Assembly: GCA_910589195.1 (NCBI GenBank)
Contig: CAJUTC010000025.1
Span: 1-49,881 of the forward strand
Source: an uncultured Lachnospiraceae bacterium
Lineage (GTDB): Bacteria > Bacillota > Clostridia > Lachnospirales > Lachnospiraceae
Reading direction: 5' to 3'
DNA length: 49,881 bases
A program made the position numbers and the translations under genes. Below the pieces are notes generated by a model. The model had not been told where the DNA came from and did no database searches. It saw only the letters and a program-made list of their open reading frames with translations. This document shows, one piece after another, positions 34,585 to 43,051 of the stretch (the stretch's first letter is position 1; every line of letters begins with the position of its first letter).

Positions 34585-35193
34585 ATGGGACAAATTAAAG
34601 TGGAACAAAACGCGGGGGGAATCCAGGGGCTTTGTGTCATTGAGCCCGCTGTCCATGGAGATTCCAGAGGATATTTTATGGAAACGTATAACCAAAAAGA
34701 TATGACGGAGCAGGGTCTTACTATGGTATTTGTGCAAGACAACCAGTCCCGTTCCTCCAAAGGCGTGCTGCGAGGTCTGCATTTCCAGAAAAACTTTCCT
34801 CAGGGAAAGCTAGTCCGTGTCGTGAAAGGATCCGTATTTGATGTGGCGGTTGATCTGCGCAGTGGAAGCGAAACCTTTGGAAAATGGTTTGGCGTTGAAC
34901 TGACAGAAGAAAACAAAAAACAGTTCTATATTCCAGAAGGCTTCGCTCACGGATTTTTAGTATTGAGCGATGTTGCCGAATTTTGCTACAAGTGCACCGA
35001 CTTCTACCATCCGGAAGATGAAGGCGGCCTAGCCTGGAACGACCCCAAAATCGGAATCGCCTGGCCCCAGGTGGTGGGTACTTATGCTGGAACAGCATCC
35101 GCAAACGGGTATCACATGGAAGATGGGACAGCGCTGAATATTAGCGGGAAAGATCAGGCTATGCTAACGTTAGATGAAACCTTCCATTTTTAG
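34585..35193 (+). CDS. rmlC: dTDP-4-dehydrorhamnose 3,5-epimerase
   Basis: A 202-residue cupin-type epimerase, the third step of the pathway. Signatures are DSRGYFMETYNQKDM, VLRGLHFQ with the active-site His, QGKLVRVVKGSVFDVAVDLR and FYIPEGFAHGFLVLSD. The ATG at 34585 is favoured by AAAGGAG upstream. The order A-B-D-C completes all four steps in one cassette, so the cell probably decorates a surface glycan with rhamnose; the flippase at the end of the window is far away and not evidence for this. Confidence 0.96.
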   Translation: MGQIKVEQNAGGIQGLCVIEPAVHGDSRGYFMETYNQKDMTEQGLTMVFVQDNQSRSSKGVLRGLHFQKNFPQGKLVRVVKGSVFDVAVDLRSGSETFGKWFGVELTEENKKQFYIPEGFAHGFLVLSDVAEFCYKCTDFYHPEDEGGLAWNDPKIGIAWPQVVGTYAGTASANGYHMEDGTALNISGKDQAMLTLDETFHF

Positions 35194-35199
35194 GATATG

Positions 35200-35273
35200 G
35201 AACCGCACTCCCGGAGGGTGATGGGAAATAACAAGTTTGCTTGTGTTTCCTGTCATCCTGGGTGAGAGGTTCT
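35200..35273. terminator. Long imperfect hairpin between convergent genes
   Basis: The arms 35200-35235 and 35240-35273 fold on each other over about 30 bp with mismatches (ACAAG/CTTGT at the tip, GAACC/GGTTC at the base). The T-tract is poor. It lies between rmlC and the oppositely directed chromate-transporter gene and may serve both. Confidence 0.5.
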
Positions 35274-35324
35274 GTCATGTAAGGGACAGTAATTAATATC
35301 CCACTCAAACATAAATAAGCTCCA

Positions 35325-35885
35325 CTAAATTCCATAAACCACAACCCCAAAGCAGGCGGACAACAAAATCAGAAGCAATGGCGACAGCCGTTTCTGGAAC
35401 CGTTTCTTCCAGATTGCCATAGCAATGGCCAAGAGAAATACGATAGCAATATTCCGAATATCCGGCTGAATACTTGGAAAAGAAATGAAACAATGGCTGA
35501 CTATCATATTGGTTCCGGTAGCAAGAATAATACCGGCAATACAAGGTTTTAGACCTCTAAGCACCGCCTGAGTATATTTATTTTTCACTGCTGTTTTTAA
35601 CACTGCTGTTATCAGCAGGATGATGCAAAAAGCAGGAAAAACAACTGCCAGCGTGGCAGTAGCTGCCCCTAAAAATCCCGCCTGGCTGCTTCCCACATAG
35701 GTGGCAAGGTTTACCATAATTGGCCCCGGAGTGCTCTCGCTAACCGCAATCAGATAGGTTAGCTCTTCATCCCCCATCCAGCCATAAGACAATACTACGT
35801 CACGAATCAGCGGAATTGCCCCGTAAGCACCACCAAAGGCAAAACAGCCTACTTTTAAAAATCCTAAAAATAATTCCAGTAGCAT
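35325..35885 (-). CDS. Chromate transporter family, half-size subunit
   Basis: A 186-residue membrane protein of the CHR family. FLKVGCFAFGGAYGAIPLIRDVV, then ESTPGPIMVNLATYVGSSQAG, are the conserved family motifs, followed by about five hydrophobic helices. Short CHR proteins act in pairs, and the paired gene lies 93 bp upstream. The substrate in anaerobes is uncertain; chromate or sulfate is only a family-level suggestion. Confidence 0.9.
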   Translation of the reverse strand: MLLELFLGFLKVGCFAFGGAYGAIPLIRDVVLSYGWMGDEELTYLIAVSESTPGPIMVNLATYVGSSQAGFLGAATATLAVVFPAFCIILLITAVLKTAVKNKYTQAVLRGLKPCIAGIILATGTNMIVSHCFISFPSIQPDIRNIAIVFLLAIAMAIWKKRFQKRLSPLLLILLSACFGVVVYGI

Positions 35886-35978
35886 CTCTTTCTTTTTCCC
35901 CTTTCCGCTTAGAACCCTTAGGATTCAGGTGTCAAAAGTACCTTCAGCGCAATACTCATGCCAGAGAAGGTTTCCCAA

Positions 35979-36542
35979 TTACTTATATAAATCCCGCAGG
36001 ATAAACACAGTCAGGCTGACAGCTCCTGCTATCAGCATCAAACTGACAGTGGAAACATTCCGGGAAAACAGATTAATAAAAACCATAGCGCCAAAGGATC
36101 CTGCCATAATTGCCATAGGAAGCGCTTTCTTCTGCATTTTCTTTATCATGGACACCGCCCCATTCCAGATTAGAATTCCTACCGCTACTTTTACGCCCTT
36201 AAATCCGTTAGCTATCAATCTTATTTCCAAAAAACGTTCGAAAAACAGAGAAATCAAAAAAATAATAAAAAAAGAAGGCAATACCACTCCAAGGGTGGCA
36301 CTGAGCGCCCCCGCAAGGCCTGCCTGCTGGTATCCTACAAATGTGGCGCAGTTAATGGCAATCGGCCCTGGAGTCGATTCGGCGATAATAGTTACATTCA
36401 TCATATCATCATGGGAGATCCATTGTTTCTTGTCCACACAGATATCTTCAATAATGGAAATCATGGCATATCCGCCGCCAAAGGTAAAGGCGCCGATTTT
36501 CATGAACGTAAAAAACAAATCTTTTTTTATTCCTTTTTCCAT
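35979..36542 (-). CDS. Chromate transporter family, partner subunit
   Basis: A 187-residue membrane protein, similar in plan to its neighbour: FFTFMKIGAFTFGGGYAMISIIED, ESTPGPIAINCATFVGYQQAG, and about five hydrophobic helices. This is the more canonical half (FGGGYAMI). The ATG at 36542 is 16 nt from AAGGAGG, wider than normal. A hairpin-like dyad lies in its leader. The pair is probably one heterodimeric transporter. Confidence 0.9.
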   Translation of the reverse strand: MEKGIKKDLFFTFMKIGAFTFGGGYAMISIIEDICVDKKQWISHDDMMNVTIIAESTPGPIAINCATFVGYQQAGLAGALSATLGVVLPSFFIIFLISLFFERFLEIRLIANGFKGVKVAVGILIWNGAVSMIKKMQKKALPMAIMAGSFGAMVFINLFSRNVSTVSLMLIAGAVSLTVFILRDLYK

Positions 36543-36566
36543 AGCAAAATTTTATATGCCTCCTTC

Positions 36567-36600
36567 CGGATTCTAAATCACGTGAATCATACCGAATCCG
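36567..36600 (-). promoter_or_regulatory. Dyad upstream of the chromate-transporter pair
   Basis: CGGATTC (36567-36573) and GAATCCG (36594-36600) are inverted arms around the palindrome TCACGTGA (36578-36585), 25 bp upstream of the gene. It may be an operator or leader hairpin. Confidence 0.4.
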
Positions 36601-36824
36601 ATTCCTAAATTGTAAAAAGATTTCACTGTAAAAAGATATTACATGTATTTCGGTATCATTTTCCAAACATCCGATTCACCATATCCGCCTGAAATAAGTA
36701 TGATTCTATAATAGCATACAACCGCCTTTTTTTAACAGATATTTTTTGAATACCAGAAAGTTTGTAAAGCTCACCTTCTATATATCATCATAAACCAGCC
36801 AAAATCAACAGACTAAAGTTCATA

Positions 36825-36855
36825 ACAAAAGGACAGCGCCTTATGCTGTCCTTTT
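36825..36855 (-). terminator. Terminator of the PTS operon
   Basis: On the minus strand GGACAGC (36851-36845) pairs with GCTGTCC (36837-36831), followed by TTTTGTT. It lies 9 bp past the stop of the HPr-like gene. Confidence 0.85.
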
Positions 36856-36863
36856 GCTCTCCC

Positions 36864-37121
36864 CTATAAATTTGCTTTTATAAATGCTTCTAATTTCGCC
36901 GCCTCTTCCTGCTCTTTTTCGCCCTCCACCAAAATCTCGATCGTTTCGCCAGCTTTTGCCGATAAGGAAAGCACATGAAAAATCAGCTTTGCGTCACCGC
37001 TTTTCTCCCCTTTTCTTATCTGCACTTTGCTGGTGCACTCGATCGCTTCTTTTACCAATTTCCCTGCGGCTTCTGGTAAAAGGCCGGCGGAATCCTTTAC
37101 CAGAAATTGAAATTTTACCAT
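36864..37121 (-). CDS. HPr paralogue with both phosphorylation sites replaced
   Basis: An 85-residue protein that aligns without gaps to HPr: KFQFLVKDSAGLLPEAAGKLVKEA against the usual pattern ending GIHARPAGxLV. Position 15 (His in HPr, phosphorylated by Enzyme I) is Leu, and 17 (Arg) is Glu. The second region reads DAKLIFHVLSL instead of DAKSIMGVxSL, so Ser46 is also Leu. It cannot act as a normal phosphocarrier. It is the last gene of the PTS operon, 18 bp after the HAD gene, and is followed by a terminator. A regulatory decoy or structural partner role is inferred. Confidence 0.88.
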   Translation of the reverse strand: MVKFQFLVKDSAGLLPEAAGKLVKEAIECTSKVQIRKGEKSGDAKLIFHVLSLSAKAGETIEILVEGEKEQEEAAKLEAFIKANL

Positions 37122-37139
37122 ATAATGATTTCTCCCCTG

Positions 37140-37952
37140 TTAATTAGCAAATAAATAGTGATCCAGAGCATAAGCGATTCCGGAATCATTATTGCTCTTT
37201 GTCACAAAATCCGCCAGTTCCTTTAATTCGGTAATCGCATTTCCCATGGCAATGCTTGTACCTGCTTTTTTAAGCATAGGAATATCCAGTTCCTGATCCC
37301 CAAACGCAATGGTTTCATCCAGGCGAATATTTAGTTTATTGCACATTGCTTCCAATGCTTCCCCTTTTGTAGCTCCTTTTGGAAAAATTTCGAGATAACA
37401 ATCTGCTGAGCGAGCCATGTCAACCCCAAAAAGCCTTGCTGCTTTCATCTTATCCTGAATCCGGCAGATAACTTCAGGAGCAGCGGCGATCAAAAGTTTA
37501 TTCGGCCCAGTGCCTTTCTCTTTCCACTCTTTTGTAAGCGCTTCTATAACCGCAATCTCTGGCTTATAGTGAATGATTCCGCTTTCTCGTTCTACATAAA
37601 CATCTACACCAGTTACATACCATTTTCTTCCCTCAAAGATCCATAGGGGAATTCCATCGTTCGCCAAAAATTCCTCAAAAACCCTCTGCGCCGCCTCCAA
37701 CGGCAGATGTTTTGTATGGATACATTGATTTCCATGGAGAATATAGGTTCCAGCATTACAAGCTTTAATACAGGGAATAGAAAGTTCTTTCTCTACCAAT
37801 TCCGTTGCCGCCGGCATCCTTCCCGTAACCAGCGCAATGGGGATCCCCATATGATGGACTCTCCTAAGACTTTCTTTTACCGGTTCCGGAACCCTTTTTT
37901 CATCGTTCAAAAGAGTTCCGTCCAAATCTAAACAAATCAGCTTATACTTCAT
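37140..37952 (-). CDS. Cof-type HAD phosphatase
   Basis: A 270-residue haloacid-dehalogenase hydrolase of the Cof (IIB cap) group. Motif I is LDLDGTLLND with Asp9 and Asp11, motif II VTGRM, and motifs III and IV are KGEAL and FGDQELDIPML. These enzymes remove phosphate from sugar phosphates. In a PTS operon it could dephosphorylate the imported sugar or prevent sugar-phosphate stress; this is inferred. Its start overlaps the stop of the two-helix membrane protein gene by 4 bp. Confidence 0.93.
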   Translation of the reverse strand: MKYKLICLDLDGTLLNDEKRVPEPVKESLRRVHHMGIPIALVTGRMPAATELVEKELSIPCIKACNAGTYILHGNQCIHTKHLPLEAAQRVFEEFLANDGIPLWIFEGRKWYVTGVDVYVERESGIIHYKPEIAVIEALTKEWKEKGTGPNKLLIAAAPEVICRIQDKMKAARLFGVDMARSADCYLEIFPKGATKGEALEAMCNKLNIRLDETIAFGDQELDIPMLKKAGTSIAMGNAITELKELADFVTKSNNDSGIAYALDHYLFAN

Positions 37953-38236
37953 GACTTATCCATCTCCAACAGATTTAAGATCTTTTCCACATTCCGTCTT
38001 CCGTTCCTAAGACCCAAGTTAAACACAACCGCACTTCCTGTGCCTGTAAGAATCAGAACGATTCCAGAAATGCCAAAGAAAAGATTAAAAATCTTTCCTG
38101 TATATCCTGTATAGGCAAAAGCTACGCCAACGGCAGACAAAGCAAGGGCAATTTTCATCCATTTGTCAATCTGTCCCAGAGCTTTTATCTGAAGGGCAGC
38201 TTCCTGGGATAATCTGTTCTTCTCTAAGGCATTCAC
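37949..38236 (-). CDS. Two-helix membrane protein in the PTS operon
   Basis: A 95-residue protein of unknown family. The N-terminal 25 residues are helical and charged, residues about 28-48 and 51-73 are two membrane helices (IALALSAVGVAFAYTGY and LFFGISGIVLILTGTGSAVV), and the tail is amphipathic and basic. It is 11 bp after the IID gene and overlaps the HAD gene, so it is firmly part of the operon. An accessory role with the IIC-IID complex is possible, reminiscent of the ManO/DUF956-type genes that accompany Man-PTS operons, but the sequence is not of that family. Confidence 0.75.
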   Translation of the reverse strand: MNALEKNRLSQEAALQIKALGQIDKWMKIALALSAVGVAFAYTGYTGKIFNLFFGISGIVLILTGTGSAVVFNLGLRNGRRNVEKILNLLEMDKS

Positions 38237-38247
38237 AATATTACCTC

Positions 38248-39081
38248 CTAATATACGAGTCCTGGATTGAAGAAACCGACCAGTACGCCGACAAACGCAA
38301 CGACTACCAGAAGCAGCATAACTTTAATCGGCGACATTTGCTTTTTTGCCATCAAGAACCAGCACGCAATTACAAAAATCGCTGTTAAAAGTCCTGGAAA
38401 TACTTCATTTAATTTATCCTGTAACACCAGATACGACTCACCTGCATCATTCACAAGCCGTAATGATGTGGTAACGCTTACCCAGGTTGCAGATACTGCT
38501 CCGATCACCATTCCGCCCAAAATAGAAACCGATTCACGGATAGCGTCGCCTTGTGCACCTATCAAGAATTCCACTGCCCTGGTTTCAAGATTATACCCTT
38601 TAAAATACAGGAATCTCATGCCAAAGTAAGCAAATAAATTCCAGACAACCATGTAGAAGATCGCTCCTAATGGGGATCCGCCTGTAGACATACCCATTGC
38701 GATACCTAGAAGAATAGGAATCACAGTTCCTACTACTAATGAATCGCCAATACCTGCTATCGGGCCCATAAGGCCGGCACGGAGGCCATTGATCGTTTCA
38801 TCATCCACATCCTCGGTTCCGCTGGCTCTCGCCTCTTCCAAGCCTGCGGTAATGCCAACGATCAGGGTGCCAAGCTGCGGCTCTGTGTTAAAAAATGCTG
38901 TATAGGTATTCATGGCCTTCGCCTTATCCTCTTCATTGTCATACAGATCTTCCACCAGAGGAAGCATAGAGCACAGATATCCAAAGGTCTGCATATGTTC
39001 CTGTGAAAAACAGGTAAGATGTCCATAGAACCAATTATGGAAAGACTTTGACAAAGCTTTTTTTGATAATTTCTTCTCCAT
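38248..39081 (-). CDS. PTS mannose/fructose/sorbose family IID component
   Basis: A 277-residue membrane component. SKKALSKSFHNWFYGHLTCFSQEHMQTFGYLCSMLP is the family start; GLRAGLMGPIAGIGDSLVVGTVIPILLGI is the strongly conserved IID core. The C-terminus has membrane helices ending LVGFFNPGLVY. The ATG at 39081 follows GAGGAGG; the IIC stop lies inside the ribosome-site region, so translation is coupled. IID with IIC forms the sugar-conducting unit. Confidence 0.95.
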   Translation of the reverse strand: MEKKLSKKALSKSFHNWFYGHLTCFSQEHMQTFGYLCSMLPLVEDLYDNEEDKAKAMNTYTAFFNTEPQLGTLIVGITAGLEEARASGTEDVDDETINGLRAGLMGPIAGIGDSLVVGTVIPILLGIAMGMSTGGSPLGAIFYMVVWNLFAYFGMRFLYFKGYNLETRAVEFLIGAQGDAIRESVSILGGMVIGAVSATWVSVTTSLRLVNDAGESYLVLQDKLNEVFPGLLTAIFVIACWFLMAKKQMSPIKVMLLLVVVAFVGVLVGFFNPGLVY

Positions 39082-39082
39082 A

Positions 39083-39922
39083 TCAGATTTCCTCCTCGTC
39101 ATCATCGTATCCGCCAGCTACTGCTGCTTTGCTTACGGACAGCATTTTAATCTTATAGTTAATAACTGCGAACATTCCGGCAATGACAGTTGCGGATACC
39201 AGGTTAATCCCGATCGATGCTGCCAAAGTAAATCCAAACAGATACGGAATAAAGTCGGTTACCTGTTTTACGATCTGCTTTAAGAGAATGGCAATACCAA
39301 CACAAGGAAGAAGGGAGCCAACTGTAAATAACGTCTTCATGGCGATTCCATCCATGGGAAGTGTGGTCTTGATTAATTCTACTACACTGGTTCCCATTTT
39401 ACACATAATCAATGTTGGGATAAAGGAACAAATGAAATGGGAAATCCAAGGCAGGATCATATCAACCACATATAGTTTGTGATAGTCCCTCTTCTCCACT
39501 GCCTTCCAGCCAATGTGCTGCCACACAAGGTTAATCGTTGCGGTTCCATAAAATAATACGGTTCCAAGAGTACCAACCATTGCGCCAAATGAAGTAGCAA
39601 GCGCTGCGCCCTCTGCGGACGTTGCTTCCAAGCCATAGCTTTTTAGCGCAACCATAGCCAGAGGAATCCCTATGTAGCTGACAGCACGGACATCGGCAGA
39701 TACCGTTCCGCCGGGAGTAACCAGCGCAATATAAACCACCTGCATAGCACAGCCTACCAAGATTCCGGTAGTCATATCGCCCAGAATCAAGCCACAAATG
39801 AATCCGCCGATTAAAGGTCTTCCAAAGGTGTAATTACCCACCGAGGAACCTCCCATACCAGGCATACTGGACAAACACGCAAACAGGCCAAGCAAAGCTG
39901 CCTGCAACCAACTGATCGTCAT
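39083..39922 (-). CDS. PTS mannose/fructose/sorbose family IIC component
   Basis: A 279-residue membrane protein. WLQAALLGLFACLSSMPGMGG, then RPLIGGFICGLILGDMTTGILVGCAMQVVYIALVTPGGTVSADV match the family core (Gly-rich P/I-GG-x-ICGLILGD). It forms the translocation unit with IID. The C-terminus is acidic (DDDEEEI). It is 12 bp after the IIB gene. The exact sugar cannot be told from the sequence. Confidence 0.95.
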   Translation of the reverse strand: MTISWLQAALLGLFACLSSMPGMGGSSVGNYTFGRPLIGGFICGLILGDMTTGILVGCAMQVVYIALVTPGGTVSADVRAVSYIGIPLAMVALKSYGLEATSAEGAALATSFGAMVGTLGTVLFYGTATINLVWQHIGWKAVEKRDYHKLYVVDMILPWISHFICSFIPTLIMCKMGTSVVELIKTTLPMDGIAMKTLFTVGSLLPCVGIAILLKQIVKQVTDFIPYLFGFTLAASIGINLVSATVIAGMFAVINYKIKMLSVSKAAVAGGYDDDEEEI

Positions 39923-39934
39923 AATCGTCCCTCC

Positions 39935-40429
39935 TTAGTGAAACCCAAACTGTCCTCTGAACTTTTTCCAGTTACCGATTGCTTCGTCCTTCAAAAGAGC
40001 AAACTCAACTTCATATCCCGCATTCATAATATTTTCCAGAGCCTGAGCTTCCTCCTGAGTGATAGACTGGTTATTGCCCAGTTTTGTCGTCCCGGGCCTG
40101 TCATTACACGGCCCGATGATCACTGTGTTAATTCCCGGTCTTAATCCCTGTTCAACCAGTATCGTTTCCATGTCTAATGGATTTTTGGTAATGACAAAAT
40201 AATTGTCTTTGCTCTTTAAGACTTTTTCACTCTTTTCTTTAAATTCATCTAGCGACCACACAAAAGTCTTTTTGCCGCTGGCACTTTTATACGCCGCTTT
40301 TAACACCGGGTTTTTTGCCGCCGCATTGTTAACTGCGATTAATCCGTCACAGGGATACTCCAATGCCCACCTTGTACAAGTCTGTCCATGAATCATTCTA
40401 TCATCTACACGAATAAACGATATTGCCAT
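39935..40429 (-). CDS. PTS mannose/fructose/sorbose family IIB component
   Basis: A 164-residue cytoplasmic domain. ISFIRVDDRMIHGQTCTRW carries the phospho-accepting His14. FVWSLDEF and INTVIIGPCNDRPGTTKLG follow, as in the family. It receives phosphate from IIA and passes it to the incoming sugar. It lies 39 bp after the IIA gene and 12 bp before IIC. Confidence 0.95.
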   Translation of the reverse strand: MAISFIRVDDRMIHGQTCTRWALEYPCDGLIAVNNAAAKNPVLKAAYKSASGKKTFVWSLDEFKEKSEKVLKSKDNYFVITKNPLDMETILVEQGLRPGINTVIIGPCNDRPGTTKLGNNQSITQEEAQALENIMNAGYEVEFALLKDEAIGNWKKFRGQFGFH

Positions 40430-40468
40430 AATCTCTACCTACCTTTCTTTCCTGTTTACGTTATGATT

Positions 40469-40897
40469 TCAGATCTCATCTTCCGATTCGCTGACAGCCA
40501 CCGCAAATTTCCGAAGAGCTTCCCGGGATTCCTGAATCAGCATATCAACAAGCTCTCCCGTTTCCATGCCATCCTTTGAAACCACAGCGCTAACCACCAG
40601 CGGCAAATTCATTCCACCTACCATAGTTGCACGGCCCAAAAGCCCTTCTGACGCCAGTACATCCGCTGTGGTAGTCAGCGGAGACCCTCCGATCAGGTCA
40701 GCGAACACAAGAAGTTCATCCTCTTCTTTGACTGCAGAAACACATTTCCGTACATTCTCAGCAAATTCATCAGAACCCATGCCGTTTTTCAAGCTTGTAG
40801 ACAAAATATCCTCTCTTCCTTCTCCCACAAGCATTTCCAGAACACTATGGACTCCCTGTGCCATTATCCCATGGCTTACTAATAATATGTACTTCAT
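40469..40897 (-). CDS. PTS mannose/fructose/sorbose family IIA component
   Basis: A 142-residue domain with KYILLVSHGIMAQGVHSVLEMLVG; His9 is the phosphorylation site. FADLIGGSPLTTTADVL follows the family pattern. The ATG at 40897 follows GGAGGGAGG. It is the first gene of the PTS operon, downstream of a cluster of repeated sites at 40960-41008. Unlike E. coli ManX, IIA and IIB are separate chains. Confidence 0.95.
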   Translation of the reverse strand: MKYILLVSHGIMAQGVHSVLEMLVGEGREDILSTSLKNGMGSDEFAENVRKCVSAVKEEDELLVFADLIGGSPLTTTADVLASEGLLGRATMVGGMNLPLVVSAVVSKDGMETGELVDMLIQESREALRKFAVAVSESEDEI

Positions 40898-40942
40898 CTT
40901 TATACCTCCCTCCATTATAAGTTGTGTTATATCGTGTTTTTA

Positions 40943-41008
40943 GTATATAAAAAAAGCGGCACATGTTCATCTTACATGTGTCACTCTTTCTTCCTGTCAT
41001 GTGTCACT
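40943..41008 (-). promoter_or_regulatory. PTS operon promoter with repeated operator sites
   Basis: CACATGT and ACATGTG (40960-40966 and 40974-40980) form a perfect inverted repeat with a 7-bp spacer, 21 bp in total. The 11-mer CATGTGTCACT appears at 40975-40985 and 40998-41008, 23 bp apart. On the minus strand TATACT (40948-40943) is a good -10, but the -35 position (40971-40966) is GATGAA and lies inside the inverted repeat. This is the layout of an activator-dependent promoter; the response regulator encoded upstream is the natural candidate. Confidence 0.6.
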
Positions 41009-41033
41009 TCTTTTATATGACATTTATCATATT

Positions 41034-42374
41034 TTACTGTTTTGTTTTCAAATAGTTATTGATATTCCGATTCTGGATAATGGTTTCCATATTGACATTT
41101 GAACTGCCCTCCAGAATGTTTCTAACTGCCCGATCCACTTCTGCGATCGCACTGTCATAATCATGAAACCGAGGAACTACAACGGCCTGCTCCACCGCAT
41201 CGCTTAACATAGAAAGGCTCAGCACATTACCAGTATCCGAATCTCCGGAGAAAACCTTTTGATTTTCCCCTGACTCCACAACTTCTTTCAGTACAGGTAC
41301 TCCCTCGGAATAGCTGAAAATCTCTGACTGGATCTTCTCATCGCCTGTCAGGAATTTCATCAGTTCCCAGGCTTTCCTGCTATGGACAGTCGATTCACTC
41401 ATAGCAAGAGTAAGGGTATCCAGCCGGGAAATATTTCTTCCCTCCGGACCGGCTGGCATCGTCAGGCAATCCCATTCAAACCCTGAGTATTTTTTTATAC
41501 TTAAGGGATAGGACTTATAGGCTCTATATTCAGAAAACAACATAGGCTGAAACGCCACGTTCCCCATAGCAAACTCTTTACTGGAAACACTGTATCGTTT
41601 GTTCAGCTCTCCCATTTTCCCTATAAACGAAATTGCGTTTCTGGCCTTCTTATCTGTCAGATAACATTCCTTCCCTCTCTCGTCAAACAGTATAACTCCA
41701 TTGGAATCAAATGCATCTTCCCACGTATAACCCACTGTTCCAAACTGGTCAATCGTACCGTTTCCATCCGTATCTTTTGTTACTTCACTGCATATTTTGT
41801 AAAAATCCTCCCATGTCCATTGATCATCTGGCATAGCCAGGCCTTCTCTCTCCAGAATACTCTTATTTACAAACATTAGTTTTGGAGCGCACTCATAAGG
41901 CAATGCATATTGTATCCCTTCATAATTCCCATACTCATACGCAGAAGTGTAATATCGATCAGGAAAGAAATTCTGATCTCCCTCTATGAACGGAGTCAGT
42001 TCTTTCAACACCCCGGCCTCAACAAAATCATTAAAATATTCTCCCAGCACAAAAAACACATCCGGGGCATCCCCTTTCATGATTTGTTCCGACAGCCATT
42101 CTGAATAATCGTCCTTTATAATACCACTTACATATTCGACCCTGACACCTGGATTCTGTTCTTCAAATTGCGCAATGGCATCCTCTAGTATTTTGTAAGA
42201 ATAACCATTCTGCACATCCCAGTAGCTGTCACTGAAAACGCCAATTCGTATCACATCTTTATAAAATCCTGGCAGTTTTTTATAACTATCGCTGGCTATC
42301 ATCCATATAACTATCAAAAGGATTACACAGACCGCTGCCCGGATCATATCGTTCCTGCTCGTTTTTTTTTCCAT
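41034..42374 (-). CDS. Membrane-anchored extracellular sugar-binding protein
   Basis: A 446-residue family-1 solute-binding protein. Residues about 11-27 (MIRAAVCVILLIVIWMI) form an N-terminal anchor with no lipobox Cys. The mature part starts VIRIGVFSDSYWD, with AIAQFEEQNPGVRVEYVSG and the DTDGNGTIDQFG loop common in this family. No ABC permease genes are near, so it is unlikely to feed an ABC transporter. It lies in the kinase-regulator operon (1-bp overlap with the regulator) and is probably a sensor accessory. Confidence 0.88.
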   Translation of the reverse strand: MEKKTSRNDMIRAAVCVILLIVIWMIASDSYKKLPGFYKDVIRIGVFSDSYWDVQNGYSYKILEDAIAQFEEQNPGVRVEYVSGIIKDDYSEWLSEQIMKGDAPDVFFVLGEYFNDFVEAGVLKELTPFIEGDQNFFPDRYYTSAYEYGNYEGIQYALPYECAPKLMFVNKSILEREGLAMPDDQWTWEDFYKICSEVTKDTDGNGTIDQFGTVGYTWEDAFDSNGVILFDERGKECYLTDKKARNAISFIGKMGELNKRYSVSSKEFAMGNVAFQPMLFSEYRAYKSYPLSIKKYSGFEWDCLTMPAGPEGRNISRLDTLTLAMSESTVHSRKAWELMKFLTGDEKIQSEIFSYSEGVPVLKEVVESGENQKVFSGDSDTGNVLSLSMLSDAVEQAVVVPRFHDYDSAIAEVDRAVRNILEGSSNVNMETIIQNRNINNYLKTKQ

Positions 42375-43051
42375 TAATTTCTATCTCCAAACACCTTGTT
42401 GACAGCGCCAGTCTGTACTGCCCAAATGGCAAGCTGTGTCCGATCCCGCAAATTCAGCTTACTTAAAACAGTACTGATGCAATTTCGGATGGTTCCGTCA
42501 GACAAATTCAGTTTTGTAGCAATCTCTTTATTAGACAGCCCGCTTCCCACCTGCACAATAACCTGCCACTCGCTATCCTTAAGATCGGCAGACTGCCGTT
42601 CGTCTACCTGGATTACCATATTAGACTGTGCCATTCTGGAGAACAGGCGAACCACTTTTGAGGCAATGTCCTCATTGATCATGGCCGTTCCATGATATAC
42701 TTTATGGATCGCTTCTGATAATTCTTTCATGGAAATCCCTTTCAGGAGATAACCGCTGGCACCGTATTTCAATGCGTTAAACACATACTCGTCATCGTCA
42801 AAGGTGGTCAATATGATAATTTTAATATTGGGATAGTTCTCCTTTATGATCTGAGTGCAAACGACACCATCCATTTCCGGCATCCGGATATCCATCAGGA
42901 TTACATCTGGTCTTTCTTTTCGTATAGAACGTATCACTTCCACGCCATTGGCAACCGCATCGGTCACTTCAAAATCAGCTTCACTGTTCAAGATGATTGT
43001 AAGGCTCTGCCGGATCAGTTCCTGATCATCAGCAATTAATATTTTAATCAT
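42374..43051 (-). CDS. NarL/LuxR-family response regulator
   Basis: A 225-residue regulator. The receiver domain has acidic residues Asp8 and Asp9, the phospho-acceptor Asp54 in LMDIRMPEMDG, and ILTTFDDDEYV. The C-terminal HTH reads VQVGSGLSNKEIATKLNLSDGTIRNCISTVLSKLNLRDRTQLAIWA. It overlaps the kinase gene by 8 bp. The likely target is the PTS promoter with inverted and direct repeats at 40960-41008, which is an inference from position. Confidence 0.95.
   Translation of the reverse strand: MIKILIADDQELIRQSLTIILNSEADFEVTDAVANGVEVIRSIRKERPDVILMDIRMPEMDGVVCTQIIKENYPNIKIIILTTFDDDEYVFNALKYGASGYLLKGISMKELSEAIHKVYHGTAMINEDIASKVVRLFSRMAQSNMVIQVDERQSADLKDSEWQVIVQVGSGLSNKEIATKLNLSDGTIRNCISTVLSKLNLRDRTQLAIWAVQTGAVNKVFGDRN

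Noticed and set aside
35886..35978. Possible third gene between the two chromate-transporter genes
   Set aside because: The gap is short with no open frame; it only carries the shared 15-mer repeat.
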